The notes: generated by a model from the letters alone, not told the origin. A stretch of DNA of 64,000 nucleotides from Bacteroidales bacterium (GCA_016284305.1 JAEEON010000017.1:1-64000); one strand, 5' to 3'. Shown: positions 29,423 through 38,481, counted from the stretch's first letter. Numbers and translations are program-made.

Positions 29423-30406
29423 TTATTGGGCCATTTTTTTCAAAGAAGAATCCGCAGCCCTCAGAATGTCGTATGCAAGGTTCAAAACCCTGACGCCATC
29501 GTGGATGGAGACCACTGGGGTCGTGTTGTGGATGATGCTATCGTAGAAACTCTCCAACTCGGTCTGAATCGCATTGATGGGATGAATTTCAGGAAGTTCC
29601 ATGGTGATCTGTCGGGTAGCGCCATCGGCCAAATCAAAAGACAAGGAATAAGGATAACCCGAGGTCTCCTCGTCGTGGATACGGATAATCTCGGTCTTTT
29701 TATCAAGGAAATCGACCGTAATATAGGCATCATCTTGGAAGATCCGCATCTTTCGCATGTTCTTTAGTGAGATACGGCTGGCAGTAAGGTTGGCTACCGA
29801 GCCATTCTCGAATTCGATGCGAGCATTGGTGATGTCAGGGGTTGAGCTGACAACAGCGACTCCACAAGCACTCACCTTGGCTACAGGCGAATTGATGATG
29901 GTAAGCAAGATGTCAAGGTCATGGACCATCAGGTCGAGAACTACGGGGACATCGGTACCTCTGGGATTGAACAAGGCCAAACGATGGGCCTCGATGAACT
30001 TGGGCTTGGTGATGAAAGGTTCAGCAGCGATAAAGGCAGGATTGAAGCGTTCCACATGACCCACTTGCACCTTCACGCCTGCGGCATCAGCTAGTTCAAT
30101 CAGCCTTGAAGCCTCCTCAGGAGTAGCCACAATGGGTTTCTCAATGAAGACATGACGGCGGCGATTCAGAGCCTTCGAAGCGCAGGCAAAGTGCTGGACC
30201 GTAGGCGTCACGATATCAACCACGTCCACCGCCTCTATCAATGCTTCCACCGTGTCGAAACACCGCACTCCCGTTGCTTCTACCTGTTGTGCAGTAGCCA
30301 TATCAGGATCATAGAAACCGACAAGTTCATACTGGCTGATTTGCTGGATGCATTTGAGGTGAATCTTACCAAGGTGACCGGCACCCAAAACTCCAATTTT
30401 AAGCAT
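29423..30406 (-). CDS. Gfo/Idh/MocA family oxidoreductase
   Basis: About 327 residues. N-terminal Rossmann fold LKIGVLGAGHLGKIHLKCI (about 2-20), then VDIVTPTVQHFACASKAL and the conserved IEKPIVATPEEA (about 92-103) with the catalytic-region Lys. VGHVERFNPAF and DLMVHDLDILL are typical. The start at 30406 is chosen because it opens the Rossmann fold; an upstream ATG at 30502 would cross the divergent pcm promoter. Likely an NAD(P)-dependent sugar or sugar-derivative oxidoreductase. It is upstream of the lipoprotein and sugar phosphotransferase genes. Confidence 0.88.
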   Translation of the reverse strand: MLKIGVLGAGHLGKIHLKCIQQISQYELVGFYDPDMATAQQVEATGVRCFDTVEALIEAVDVVDIVTPTVQHFACASKALNRRRHVFIEKPIVATPEEASRLIELADAAGVKVQVGHVERFNPAFIAAEPFITKPKFIEAHRLALFNPRGTDVPVVLDLMVHDLDILLTIINSPVAKVSACGVAVVSSTPDITNARIEFENGSVANLTASRISLKNMRKMRIFQDDAYITVDFLDKKTEIIRIHDEETSGYPYSLSFDLADGATRQITMELPEIHPINAIQTELESFYDSIIHNTTPVVSIHDGVRVLNLAYDILRAADSSLKKMAQ

Positions 30407-30423
30407 ATCCTTTAAAATTTGGG

Positions 30424-30431
30424 CAAATATA
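30424..30431 (-). promoter_or_regulatory. -7 promoter box TATATTTG for the oxidoreductase
   Basis: Minus-strand TATATTTG followed by C, 18 bases before the chosen ATG; supports the 30406 start. Confidence 0.6.
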
Positions 30432-30465
30432 GTGATTTGTTCAGGAGCGTCAGCCAAAAAAAGCG

Positions 30466-30473
30466 TAATTTTG
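30466..30473 (+). promoter_or_regulatory. -7 promoter box TAATTTTG for pcm
   Basis: TAATTTTG ten bases before the first ATG of pcm. It is followed by T, not the usual C, so it is weaker evidence than others. Confidence 0.5.
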
Positions 30474-30482
30474 TGTCCGATT

Positions 30483-31145
30483 ATGATGGCTATCGAAGAC
30501 AACTACCGGCACAAAGGTTTACGCAAGCAACTTGTTGACTTGTTGCGCAGCGGAGGCATCCATGACGAGAAAGTCCTCGCAGCAATCAACGAGGTTCCAA
30601 GGCACGTGTTCCTTGACTCGTCGTTTGTAGAGATCGCCTATTCCGACCAAGCCTTCCCTATTGGCTCCGGACAAACCATCTCTCAGCCTCGAACAGTGGC
30701 CGTACAAACGGAGTTGCTCAAAGTGGAGCGAGGCATGAAAGTGCTGGAAATTGGCACAGGCTCAGGCTACCAGGCCTGTGTACTGGCTGCCATGGGTGCA
30801 CGTGTGTTCTCTATTGAACGGCAACGCAACCTCTACTTCAAGACCAAAGAGATTCTTGAGGCCCTACCCTTCCGCGTCAAGACCTTCCTCGGCGATGGCT
30901 TCAACGGGTTGCCCACCTATGCTCCTTTCGACCGCATCATCGTCACCGCAGGCGCCCCTGACATCGCCAAGGCATTGGTGAATCAGCTTAAGACAGGGGG
31001 CATAATGGTCGTCCCCGTCGATAACCCTGACGGACAAGGACAAACCATGCTACGCCTCACCAAGACAGGCGACGGACTACTCTCCAAAGAAGAGTTCGGT
31101 GAATACAAATTCGTTCCAATGCTCCACGGCACTGACAACGATTAG
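30483..31145 (+). CDS. pcm: Protein-L-isoaspartate O-methyltransferase
   Basis: About 220 residues; repairs isoaspartate in aged proteins using SAM. Motifs: FLDSSFVEIAYSDQAFPIGSGQTISQP (in parts: AYSDQAFPIGSGQTISQP), the SAM-binding VLEIGTGSGYQACVLA (about 82-97) and IIVTAGAPDIAKALVNQLK. ATG 30483 or 30486 is the start; the frame reaches upstream to 30432 but that would include the promoter. The stop codon lies within the first 22-bp repeat unit of the downstream repeat region. Confidence 0.93.
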   Translation: MMAIEDNYRHKGLRKQLVDLLRSGGIHDEKVLAAINEVPRHVFLDSSFVEIAYSDQAFPIGSGQTISQPRTVAVQTELLKVERGMKVLEIGTGSGYQACVLAAMGARVFSIERQRNLYFKTKEILEALPFRVKTFLGDGFNGLPTYAPFDRIIVTAGAPDIAKALVNQLKTGGIMVVPVDNPDGQGQTMLRLTKTGDGLLSKEEFGEYKFVPMLHGTDND

Positions 31146-31206
31146 CGTCAAGTGTTATTGGGATTAGCGTCAAGTGTTATTGGGATTAGCGTCAAGTGTT
31201 ATTGGG
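31141..31206 (+). repeat. 22-bp direct repeat, three exact copies
   Basis: The unit ATTAGCGTCAAGTGTTATTG plus GG occurs exactly at 31141-31162, 31163-31184 and 31185-31206; a fourth copy decays after ATTAGCGTC. The pcm stop lies in the first copy. Confidence 0.95.
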
Positions 31207-31218
31207 ATTAGCGTCGTA

Positions 31219-31316
31219 CGTCATTGCGAGCGAAGCGAAGCAACCCAACCTGAACCATCAATGGCCTGAGCCCGTTCAGGTTGGGTTGCTTCGTCGCTAC
31301 GCTCCTCGCAATGACG
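31219..31316. repeat. REP-like long imperfect inverted repeat
   Basis: Left arm 31219-31255 (CGTCATTGCGAGCGAAGCGA then AGCAACCCAACCTGAAC) and right arm 31274-31316, its complement with a short insertion (GTCGCTAC). The loop is 18 bases. The core GTCATTGCGAGCGAAGCGAA is a widespread REP-like palindrome type in diverse bacteria. It could form a strong cruciform or end both convergent transcripts. Confidence 0.85.
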
Positions 31317-31465
31317 CAAAGCGCATTAGCTCACTTTCATCGCAAAGCGCGTTAGCTCACTTTCATCGTAAAGCGCGTTAGCCCACCTTCATCGCGAAGC
31401 GCGTTAGCTCACTTTCATCGTAAAGCGCGTTAGCCCACCTTCATCGCGAAGCGCGTTAGCTCATC
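31315..31465 (+). repeat. 26-bp tandem repeat, five full copies and a partial
   Basis: Units at 31315, 31341, 31367, 31393, 31419 and a partial at 31445, all CGyrAAGCGCrTTAGCyCAC followed by yTTCAT. Two variants alternate (CTCACTTT and CCCACCTT), so copies 3-4 and 5-6 form a 52-bp higher-order repeat. There are no unique spacers. The last unit abuts the stop codon of the DUF853 gene. Confidence 0.95.
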
Positions 31466-32983
31466 TTATTTTTTGAAGATACCTCCAAGGATAGAACGGA
31501 AGATCTGATTGCCCAGCTGACGACCGAAAGTGGTGGCAGTGGTATTGATGGTCTTCTCGATGGCTTTCTTGGTCGTCGATTTCTTCGTACTCGACTTCCT
31601 TGAGCTACTCGATGCCTTTGCCCTCTCCTTCTCTTTAGCCTCTTTGGCTTTACGTTTCTCCTCGGCTTCAGCTTCTTCCTTGGCAATCTTCTCCTCCCGT
31701 TTCTGCTGCTCCACCAACACCTCATAGGCACTTTCACGGTCGAAAGCCTTGTCATAACGGCCGTAGAAACGGGAATTGCGAATCAACGAGTGACGTTGGT
31801 CATCGGTAATGGCACCGATCTGGCTCAGCGGGAAGAGGATCTTTGCCCGTTCTACGATGCACGGAGCTCCCTTCTCGTCAAGCAAAGAGACCAAAGCCTC
31901 ACCCGTACCCAGCTCCAAGATGGCCGACTCAGTGTTGAAACTCGGATTGGTTCGGAAGGTCTGTGCCGCTGCCCTGACTGCTTTCTGCTCTTTCGGGGTA
32001 TAGGCCCTGAGACCATGCAAGATACGGTTTCCAAGCTGTCCAGCGATGTTCTCCGGAATGTCATCGGGACTCTGGGTGACGAAATACACACCCACACCCT
32101 TGGAACGCACCAATCGAATCACCTGCTCGATCTTATCAACCAAGGCTTTCGAAGTATCCTTAAACAGCATGTGTGCTTCGTCGAAGAAGAAGATCAGCTT
32201 AGGCAACTCCAGGTCTCCGACTTCAGGCAAACGAGAATACAACTCGCTCAACAACCACAGCAGGAAGGTGGAATAGAGCTTAGGATTCAGCATCAATTTG
32301 TCGGCGGCCAACACGTTCATTACACCCATGCCCGCCTCGGTCTGCAACAAATCATAGATGTCGAAGTCAGGTTCTCCAAAGAAAAGATCACCTCCCTCAG
32401 CCTCCAAAGCCAACAAAGCACGTTGGATGGCACCTACACTCACCGAAGTGATAGTCCCATAGGTAGTGGTGAACTCCTTGGCGTTCTTGGCCACGTAGTC
32501 AAGCATCAAGCGAAGGTCTTTCATGTCGATCAACAGCAAGCCACGGTCATCAGCAATCTTGAACACGATGTTCATGATGCCTGTCTGGGTCTCATTGAGT
32601 CCAAGAAGACGCGACAACAGCTGGGGGCCCATGTCGGAGATGGTCGCCCTCAAAGGATGGCCCTGCTCGCCATACACATCAAAAAACCGGGTCGGGCAAC
32701 CATGGAACTGAGGGTCGGTGATGCCAAACTCAGGGCAACGTTTCTCGATGAAACCACTCATCGCTCCCGCCTGGCTGATACCCGAGAGGTCACCCTTCAT
32801 GTCAGCCATGAAGCAAGGCACACCCGCCTGGCTGAACGACTCGGCAATCACTTGCAGCGTCACGGTCTTTCCTGTTCCGGTGGCCCCGGCAATCAATCCA
32901 TGGCGATTCGCCATCTTACCCACCAAATAGAGCGGTCCATTCTCACAGTGAGCGATATAAAGTTGTTTGTCGTCAGTAAACAT
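31466..32983 (-). CDS. HerA-like helicase/ATPase, DUF853 family (YjgR-like)
   Basis: 505 residues. Walker [12 protein letters not shown] (about 33-43) and Walker [13 protein letters not shown] (about 263-274) with a sensor region [12 protein letters not shown]. The N-terminus ([25 protein letters not shown], in part) matches the DUF853 family of HerA/FtsK-like ATPases. The C-terminus is a Glu/Lys/Arg-rich coiled coil and a Ser/Lys-rich linker (about 425-480), ending in [19 protein letters not shown]. Its cellular role is uncertain. It follows trmB by 16 bases in a long minus-strand operon. Confidence 0.88.
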   Translation of the reverse strand: MFTDDKQLYIAHCENGPLYLVGKMANRHGLIAGATGTGKTVTLQVIAESFSQAGVPCFMADMKGDLSGISQAGAMSGFIEKRCPEFGITDPQFHGCPTRFFDVYGEQGHPLRATISDMGPQLLSRLLGLNETQTGIMNIVFKIADDRGLLLIDMKDLRLMLDYVAKNAKEFTTTYGTITSVSVGAIQRALLALEAEGGDLFFGEPDFDIYDLLQTEAGMGVMNVLAADKLMLNPKLYSTFLLWLLSELYSRLPEVGDLELPKLIFFFDEAHMLFKDTSKALVDKIEQVIRLVRSKGVGVYFVTQSPDDIPENIAGQLGNRILHGLRAYTPKEQKAVRAAAQTFRTNPSFNTESAILELGTGEALVSLLDEKGAPCIVERAKILFPLSQIGAITDDQRHSLIRNSRFYGRYDKAFDRESAYEVLVEQQKREEKIAKEEAEAEEKRKAKEAKEKERAKASSSSRKSSTKKSTTKKAIEKTINTTATTFGRQLGNQIFRSILGGIFKK

Positions 32984-32999
32984 AATTCTGTCTCCTTTC

Positions 33000-33683
33000 T
33001 TACTTATTGATTCTGAATTTGATGTATTTTATCGTCAGCCCCTGGTCAAGCCACATCTGCTCATAAAAGGTACGGATGGTCTTGACTTCAAGGTTGTCGT
33101 TATTGGCATAAAGGTTGTCAGTATGATACAGCAACGGAAGCTGCTGTTTCTCCACCACCTCGTGAAGGGTGAACTCATACATGATGGGGCTGTCAGTCTT
33201 GAGATGCAGCACACCGTCGGGCTTGACAAACTCACGGTAGCGTTGCAAAAACTCCGGTGAAGTTAAACGATGACGGGCATTGCGCTCGCCTTCGCCCGGA
33301 TGGGGGTCAGGGAAGGTGACCCAAATCTCATCAACCTCGCCAGGGGCAAAGAAATGAGCTATCTGATCGATGCGAGCCCTGATAAACGCCACGTTGTGAA
33401 GTCCTTCCTCACGGGCTTGGGTCAAGCCACGCCACATCCTAGCCCCTTTGATATCAACACCGATATAGTTGACTTCGGGATGCACTCGTGCCAAACCCAC
33501 CGTATATTCGCCTTTGCCACAGCCCAACTCCAGCACGATGGGGTTGGCATTGTGGAAGAATTCATCATGCCACTTTCCCTTCAAAGGAAAGCCCTCGTTC
33601 ATGATTCGTTCATACGAATATTGGAACAAGTTATCGAAGCTCTTGTTCTCTTCAAATCGCTGTAATTTATTTTTCTTACTCAT
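33000..33683 (-). CDS. trmB: tRNA (guanine-N7-)-methyltransferase
   Basis: 227 residues; makes m7G46 in tRNA with SAM. Motifs: [16 protein letters not shown] (about 50-65), [25 protein letters not shown] (about 116-128) and [13 protein letters not shown]. This is the typical TrmB layout, with the N-terminal helical segment. The gene sits 7 bases after the HU-SPOR gene. Confidence 0.95.
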   Translation of the reverse strand: MSKKNKLQRFEENKSFDNLFQYSYERIMNEGFPLKGKWHDEFFHNANPIVLELGCGKGEYTVGLARVHPEVNYIGVDIKGARMWRGLTQAREEGLHNVAFIRARIDQIAHFFAPGEVDEIWVTFPDPHPGEGERNARHRLTSPEFLQRYREFVKPDGVLHLKTDSPIMYEFTLHEVVEKQQLPLLYHTDNLYANNDNLEVKTIRTFYEQMWLDQGLTIKYIKFRINK

Positions 33684-33690
33684 GGGTGGT

Positions 33691-34797
33691 TCATTTGTTT
33701 AAGATCCAAGCCTTGTTGTTCGATTCAGCCTTGACTTTGGCCAGCACCTCTTTGGCCTCCTCGAGCGTTGCATAACCTCCGTAACTCACATAATACATCT
33801 TTCCGCGCACCAGGACGTAAGCCCTTTCAAATCCCTCCTCACGAATCTGGCTTACCAACTTTTCCGCATTCTCTTGCTGCGAGAAACATCCACCGATGAT
33901 ATTAATCCGGAAAGTCTCGGCCGGTTCAACAACAGGTTTTTCAGGCTCTTTCTCTGTCGTCACAACTGGCTCTTTCACGCTCACAATCTCAGGTTCCCGT
34001 TCCGTCGTCACCACGGGCTCTTCTTCGGCCATTACGGGTTCTTCTTCGGCCACCACTTCAGGCTCATCTTCAACGGAAACAGTGTCAATAGTCGCACTTG
34101 GAAGCGGGTAATAACACACCATCTGTGCCAACACTGCCGAATCAGGTTTGTAATGAATCTTAGGCACCTGTACCGGTCGAGGTTTGATCTTGAAGTCGAA
34201 ATGGACAATTTCGAGGAAATAAAGCAGGATCAGCACGGCAGGGATGACCAAGAGGATGCTCAAGATAGTCAAGATCGTCGCTCTTCTGCGATGACGGTGG
34301 AAATCTCGCTCAGCGTCAATCTCATCATCGATGGGCGCATGAGTTCTCGGCTTGTATTCGTTGGTTTTCTTGCTGTCATAAACGGGTGTCGGTGTGAAAT
34401 CACCAAGTCCGAAAGCGTCTCCGTTGAAGTTTGCCGTGTTGTCGGGAATGAAGCTGAGTTGGCCGTTGTCATCCATGCTCAGCGTCCCCAAACCCTCCAG
34501 TTCCACCTTCTTGCCGTTTTTGAGTTCGGCAAAACAGTCGGCGACAAACTGATTCAACGTCTGTTGGGCTTCGTCTTCAGTAGTGCCGTTATTTTCTGCC
34601 ATGGCCTTGACGAGGATGCCGTCCTCGCCACGTTGTTGAGGATCGAAGGAGAGCGTTGTTGAGGGTTTCTCGAAATGGTTGGTGATGACGTTCACCTTGG
34701 CGCCGTCATAATGTTTGATAAACATGCCAAGTCCAGGCACCACGACGGTGTCGCGTTCAAAAAGCAAGGCTGATATGACGGTCGATATCGGGTTCAT
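33691..34797 (-). CDS. HU-CCDC81 and SPOR domain membrane protein
   Basis: 368 residues. Residues 1-65 and about 70-125 resemble the two prokaryotic HU-CCDC81 domains (start ISTVISALLFERDTVVVPGLG; LEGLGTLSMDDNGQLSF). A membrane helix (about 173-195) follows a His/Arg-rich stretch. Next is a periplasmic linker rich in Glu-Pro repeats (EEEPV, EREPEIV, EKEPEKPV) and a C-terminal SPOR domain (FRINIIGGCFSQQENAEKLV to the end) that binds denuded peptidoglycan at division sites. The cytoplasmic HU-like part might bind DNA or proteins; this is inference. It overlaps kdsB by ATGA. Confidence 0.88.
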   Translation of the reverse strand: MNPISTVISALLFERDTVVVPGLGMFIKHYDGAKVNVITNHFEKPSTTLSFDPQQRGEDGILVKAMAENNGTTEDEAQQTLNQFVADCFAELKNGKKVELEGLGTLSMDDNGQLSFIPDNTANFNGDAFGLGDFTPTPVYDSKKTNEYKPRTHAPIDDEIDAERDFHRHRRRATILTILSILLVIPAVLILLYFLEIVHFDFKIKPRPVQVPKIHYKPDSAVLAQMVCYYPLPSATIDTVSVEDEPEVVAEEEPVMAEEEPVVTTEREPEIVSVKEPVVTTEKEPEKPVVEPAETFRINIIGGCFSQQENAEKLVSQIREEGFERAYVLVRGKMYYVSYGGYATLEEAKEVLAKVKAESNNKAWILNK

Positions 34798-35537
34798 AGA
34801 AGCAATTCTTTGGGAATTTTGTTGAGGTCCGAAGGGGTGTCGATGGCGATGCTGCTATGGATGTCACTCACGGCCACACGAATACGGAATCCGTTTTCAA
34901 GCCATCGAAGCTGTTCGAGCGACTCGGCTTGTTCGAGCTGACCAGGGAGCAGCGAGGCAACCCTTCGCAGGGTATTGGACTTATAGGCATACATGCCAAT
35001 ATGTTGATAGAATACAGTTTGTTGAAGCCATGACTCTGGTGATGTGCCACGGACAAACGGGATCGGATGGCGGCTAAAATAGAGCGCATTGCCGTCTTTG
35101 TCAAGCACTGCCTTGACCACATTGGGATTGAGCAAGGTCTCTTGGTCTTCGATGACCTTCACCAAAGTGGCCAACTCCACGTCGTCGTGACGGATGAGTT
35201 CGGCCAAGGCATCGATTTGTCGCGGGTCGATGAAAGGCTCATCCCCTTGGATGTTGACCACGGCTTGGTACTCGTCATGCATGGCATCAAGGGCCTCTCG
35301 ACAGCGGTCGGTACCGCTTCGATGGTCGGAACGGGTCATTACTACCTGGCCGCCGAAATCCCGCACCTCGTCAAAGATGCGTTGGTCGTCAGTGGCCACG
35401 ATGACGGAATCCAACGAAGACTTCATCACCTGGTCGTAGGTGCGGTGAATCATCGTTTTGCCACCAATCATCGCCAATGGCTTTCCCGGGAAACGGGTCG
35501 AGCCATATCGCGCCGGTATGATGCCCAATACCCTCAT
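34794..35537 (-). CDS. kdsB: 3-deoxy-manno-octulosonate cytidylyltransferase
   Basis: 247 residues; activates KDO with CTP for lipopolysaccharide synthesis. Motifs: IIPARYGSTRFPGKPLA (about 6-22), VVIDG-type sugar-binding region seen as VNIQGDEPFIDPRQID (about 94-109), and ALYFSRHPIPFVRG. It shows that the cell makes a KDO-containing outer membrane. It overlaps the deoxynucleoside kinase gene by one base and the HU-SPOR gene by four. Confidence 0.96.
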   Translation of the reverse strand: MRVLGIIPARYGSTRFPGKPLAMIGGKTMIHRTYDQVMKSSLDSVIVATDDQRIFDEVRDFGGQVVMTRSDHRSGTDRCREALDAMHDEYQAVVNIQGDEPFIDPRQIDALAELIRHDDVELATLVKVIEDQETLLNPNVVKAVLDKDGNALYFSRHPIPFVRGTSPESWLQQTVFYQHIGMYAYKSNTLRRVASLLPGQLEQAESLEQLRWLENGFRIRVAVSDIHSSIAIDTPSDLNKIPKELLL

Positions 35538-36148
35538 CAGAACAAACCGTTCAGCGAGGCTTCAATCTTCTCGATGATGCCACCGAGATCCTCAGGGTTT
35601 TCCAACTCGAGGTTGTCACTCTCGATGATCAAGAGTTTACCCTCCTTATAGCCACTGATCCACTCCTCGTAACGGTCGTTGAGGTTGCTGAGATAGTCGA
35701 GCCGGATCGACTGCTCGAAGTCGCGGTTGCGCTTGGCAATCTGCCTGATCAGCGTCGGCACCGAAGCACGCAAATAAATGAGCAGGTCGGGCGCTTGGAG
35801 AAACTTCGACATCAGGTCGAACAACGACCGATAGTTCTCAAAGTCGCGCGACTCCATCAAACCCATCGAATAAAGGTTGGGGGCGAAGATCATGGCATCC
35901 TCGTATATCGTACGGTCTTGGATGACATCCTTGCCGCTGTTACGAATGTCAATAACCTGACGGAAACGGCTGTTCAAGAAAAAGATCTGTATGTTGAACG
36001 ACCAGCGTTGCATGTCTTCATAAAAGCTGTCGAGATAGGGATTGTGATCGACCTCCTCATAGTGCGGAGTCCAGCCAAAATGCTTGGCTAACAAACGGGT
36101 CAACGTGGTTTTTCCAGACCCGATATTTCCTGCAATAGCGATATGCAT
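35537..36148 (-). CDS. Deoxynucleoside kinase
   Basis: 203 residues; phosphorylates deoxynucleosides, probably dA or dG. Walker A IAGNIGSGKTTLTRLLA (about 4-20), the active-site Glu in YEEVDHNPYL, the DRTIYEDAMIF motif (about 79-89) and the lid region RIAKRNRDFEQSI-like (as RQIAKRNRDFEQSI). Substrate choice cannot be read from sequence alone. First gene of the run dNK-kdsB-HU/SPOR-trmB-DUF853. The upstream 78-base gap has no clear -7 box. Confidence 0.93.
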   Translation of the reverse strand: MHIAIAGNIGSGKTTLTRLLAKHFGWTPHYEEVDHNPYLDSFYEDMQRWSFNIQIFFLNSRFRQVIDIRNSGKDVIQDRTIYEDAMIFAPNLYSMGLMESRDFENYRSLFDLMSKFLQAPDLLIYLRASVPTLIRQIAKRNRDFEQSIRLDYLSNLNDRYEEWISGYKEGKLLIIESDNLELENPEDLGGIIEKIEASLNGLF

Positions 36149-36226
36149 AGTAGTTAATTTTTCAAACTGCTAAAATACGAAATTTTTTTAATCGCATGCG
36201 AACCATCCAGAAAATAAAAAAATTGA

Positions 36227-37309
36227 TTATTTCGGTGCTTTTATGAGCAAGATGGCGGCCACAAAAAGGAAGATGATGTTAGGGATCCAGGCCGCCAAGA
36301 CGGGTTTTACGCCCCCATTGACCCCAAAGGCCATGGCAACCTTCGCAAAAAGGATGTACGTGAAGGCGATGGTAATACCCAGTCCAAGATGCATTCCCAT
36401 GCCTCCTCTGATCTTTCGACTCGAAAGAGCTACTCCTATGAGGGTCAAAATGAGGATTGCTGCAGGCTGGGCCATCCGCTGATGCATCTCCATCTCATAA
36501 TTACGGACCCCCTCCGCCCCACGCAACTTCATGTCCTCAATCTGGTCGCGCAACTCATAATAGTTCATCTCCTCAAAGTCTTCCTTCATGTTGTAAAAGT
36601 CGCTTCCACTCAACAAAGGAATCACCGTGTCGAGACGACGACCATTGACGATATGCTCACGATCACCATCGATGTACCGCTCCGTATAGAAGTCGATGCG
36701 CCAAAGATGGTCATCAACAGAATCGTGATAGATGACATCCGAGCTCATCTTATAGACCAGCTCGTTTCCCTTGTACCTCTCAATGGCAAACAGATAACCC
36801 AGATCGCTATTCATGTTGTAGATTTCCACATACACGAACTCATCTTTCTGTGTCTGAATATGGATGTTCCTTCCTGAGCTCTTTGCAAGGTGTTCGATAT
36901 ACTCGTCCTTGAATTCTCGCCGGATCTCGTTCATTTCTGGAATCATGAAATTACTGAAAAAGAGCGACATAATTGCAAGCAAGCAGGCTCCAACGACATA
37001 GGGAACCAAGAATCGCCAAAAACTGATGCCACTGCTGAGGATGGCCACGACCTCGGTATGAATTGCCATCTTAGAGGTGAAAAAGATGACCGAGATGAAG
37101 ACAAAGAAATGGATGAATTGATTGATGAAATAAGGAATGGAGGTGAGATAGTAGTTGACCGCTACCTTTTGCCACGGAGCATTATGTTTGAGGAAGGCAT
37201 CGATATTCTCCGAAAGGTCGAACACGATGATGATGACCATGAGCAGAGACACGGCGAAGAAGAAGGTGCCGATGAACTTGCGTAATATGTAGAGGTCGAT
37301 TTTCTTCAC
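36227..37309 (-). CDS. LptF/LptG-family permease (YjgP/YjgQ)
   Basis: About 360 residues. Inner-membrane part of the LPS transport machine. N-terminus KKIDLYILRKFIGTFFFAV, three early membrane helices, a large periplasmic beta-jellyroll domain (about 120-260), and three terminal helices with AQPAAILILTLIGVALSSRK. I chose GTG 37309 as the start, five bases after the tgt stop; the longer frame from 37357 would overlap tgt by 43 bases and adds a hydrophilic stretch lacking in the family. Downstream of tgt in the same transcript. Confidence 0.88.
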   Translation of the reverse strand: MKKIDLYILRKFIGTFFFAVSLLMVIIIVFDLSENIDAFLKHNAPWQKVAVNYYLTSIPYFINQFIHFFVFISVIFFTSKMAIHTEVVAILSSGISFWRFLVPYVVGACLLAIMSLFFSNFMIPEMNEIRREFKDEYIEHLAKSSGRNIHIQTQKDEFVYVEIYNMNSDLGYLFAIERYKGNELVYKMSSDVIYHDSVDDHLWRIDFYTERYIDGDREHIVNGRRLDTVIPLLSGSDFYNMKEDFEEMNYYELRDQIEDMKLRGAEGVRNYEMEMHQRMAQPAAILILTLIGVALSSRKIRGGMGMHLGLGITIAFTYILFAKVAMAFGVNGGVKPVLAAWIPNIIFLFVAAILLIKAPK

Positions 37310-37314
37310 TACGG

Positions 37315-38445
37315 TTACAATCTTCGGGTGATCTTGGGCATCATGTCGGCTTTCCAACTGGTGAAGTCGCCGTTGATGATATGGGTGCGGGCGGTCTTGA
37401 CGAGCCAGAGATAAAAGCCGAGGTTGTGCAAGCTGGCAATCATCGGGCCAAGGATCTCGCCAGCAACGAAAAGATGACGCAGATAGGCCTTGGAATATTG
37501 TGCATCGACGAAAGTTTCGCCGTTAGGATCGACTGGCGAGAAGTCGGTGCGCCATTTCTCGTTTTTGAGGTTGATGATGCCCTCAGAGGTAAAGATCATG
37601 CCGTTACGTCCGTTGCGGGTAGGCATGACACAGTCGAACATATCCACGCCCCGTTCGATGGATTCGAGGATGTTGGCAGGGGTTCCGACGCCCATGAGGT
37701 AGCGTGGCTTGTCGAGGGGCAGGATGGTGTTGACGAGTTCTATCATCTCGTACATCGTCTCGGTGGGCTCGCCGACGGCGAGCCCACCGATGGCATTGCC
37801 GTCGCATCCCTTCGAAGCGACATGCTCCGCCGAACGCTCCCGCAAGTCGCGATACACACACCCTTGCACGATGGGGAACAAGGCCTGCTCGTAACCATAG
37901 CGAGGCTCCGTCTCTCCAAAACGCTGAACGCAACGGTCGAGCCAACGTTGCGTGCGCTCCATCGACTCCTTGGCATACCTGTAGTCAGCCGTCCCCGGAG
38001 TGCACTCGTCGAAAGCCATCACCAGGTCAGCCCCGATGCTTCGCTCAATGTCCATCACCCGTTCAGGGGTGAACAGATGCTTCGAACCGTCGATGTGCGA
38101 ACGAAACTCAACACCCTCCTCTTTCATCTTTCGGATACCCGTCAAAGAGAACACCTGAAAACCTCCACTGTCGGTAAGGATGGGACGATCCCAACCGTTG
38201 AAACGGTGAAGCCCTCCAACAGCCTCCAACACATCCAAACCTGGACGCAGGTAGAGATGGTAGGTGTTGCCTAAAATGATTTGTGCCTTGACCTCGTCGC
38301 GGATGTCGCGGATGTGGCAAGCTTTGACAGAACCCACGGTGCCCACCGGCATGAAGATGGGAGTCTCGATAACCCCGTGGTCGGTGTGCAGCAAACCCGC
38401 TCTGGCATGGCTTCGAGAGTCAGTGGATGATAAAGTGAATTTCAT
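37315..38445 (-). CDS. tgt: tRNA-guanine transglycosylase
   Basis: 376 residues; inserts preQ1 in place of guanine at wobble position 34 in tRNAs with GUN anticodons, including the tRNA-His(GTG) in this window. Motifs: TPIFMPVGTVGSVKA (about 28-42), LTDSGGFQVFSL (about 91-102) with a catalytic Asp, GGLAVGEP, RYLMGVGTP and DMFDCVMPTRNGRNG with the nucleophilic Asp. The Zn ligands that follow in other family members (CxCxxC) are replaced here by DAQYSKAYLRHLF, i.e. Cys positions are not conserved at this site. Confidence 0.94.
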   Translation of the reverse strand: MKFTLSSTDSRSHARAGLLHTDHGVIETPIFMPVGTVGSVKACHIRDIRDEVKAQIILGNTYHLYLRPGLDVLEAVGGLHRFNGWDRPILTDSGGFQVFSLTGIRKMKEEGVEFRSHIDGSKHLFTPERVMDIERSIGADLVMAFDECTPGTADYRYAKESMERTQRWLDRCVQRFGETEPRYGYEQALFPIVQGCVYRDLRERSAEHVASKGCDGNAIGGLAVGEPTETMYEMIELVNTILPLDKPRYLMGVGTPANILESIERGVDMFDCVMPTRNGRNGMIFTSEGIINLKNEKWRTDFSPVDPNGETFVDAQYSKAYLRHLFVAGEILGPMIASLHNLGFYLWLVKTARTHIINGDFTSWKADMMPKITRRL

Positions 38446-38461
38446 CGTGCGATATTTTTTG

Positions 38462-38469
38462 CAAAGGTA
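38462..38469 (-). promoter_or_regulatory. -7 promoter box TACCTTTG for tgt
   Basis: Minus-strand TACCTTTG followed by CA, 17 bases before the tgt ATG. Divergent with the box at 38482-38489, only 12 bases away. Confidence 0.65.
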
Positions 38470-38481
38470 AAGAATTTCGTC

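Noticed and set aside
31315-31465. CRISPR array
   Set aside because: The 26-bp units are head-to-tail with no spacers, and no cas gene is present.
31790-33010. 406-codon plus-strand frame opposite the HerA-like gene
   Set aside because: Antisense shadow; the minus-strand gene has Walker A and B motifs.
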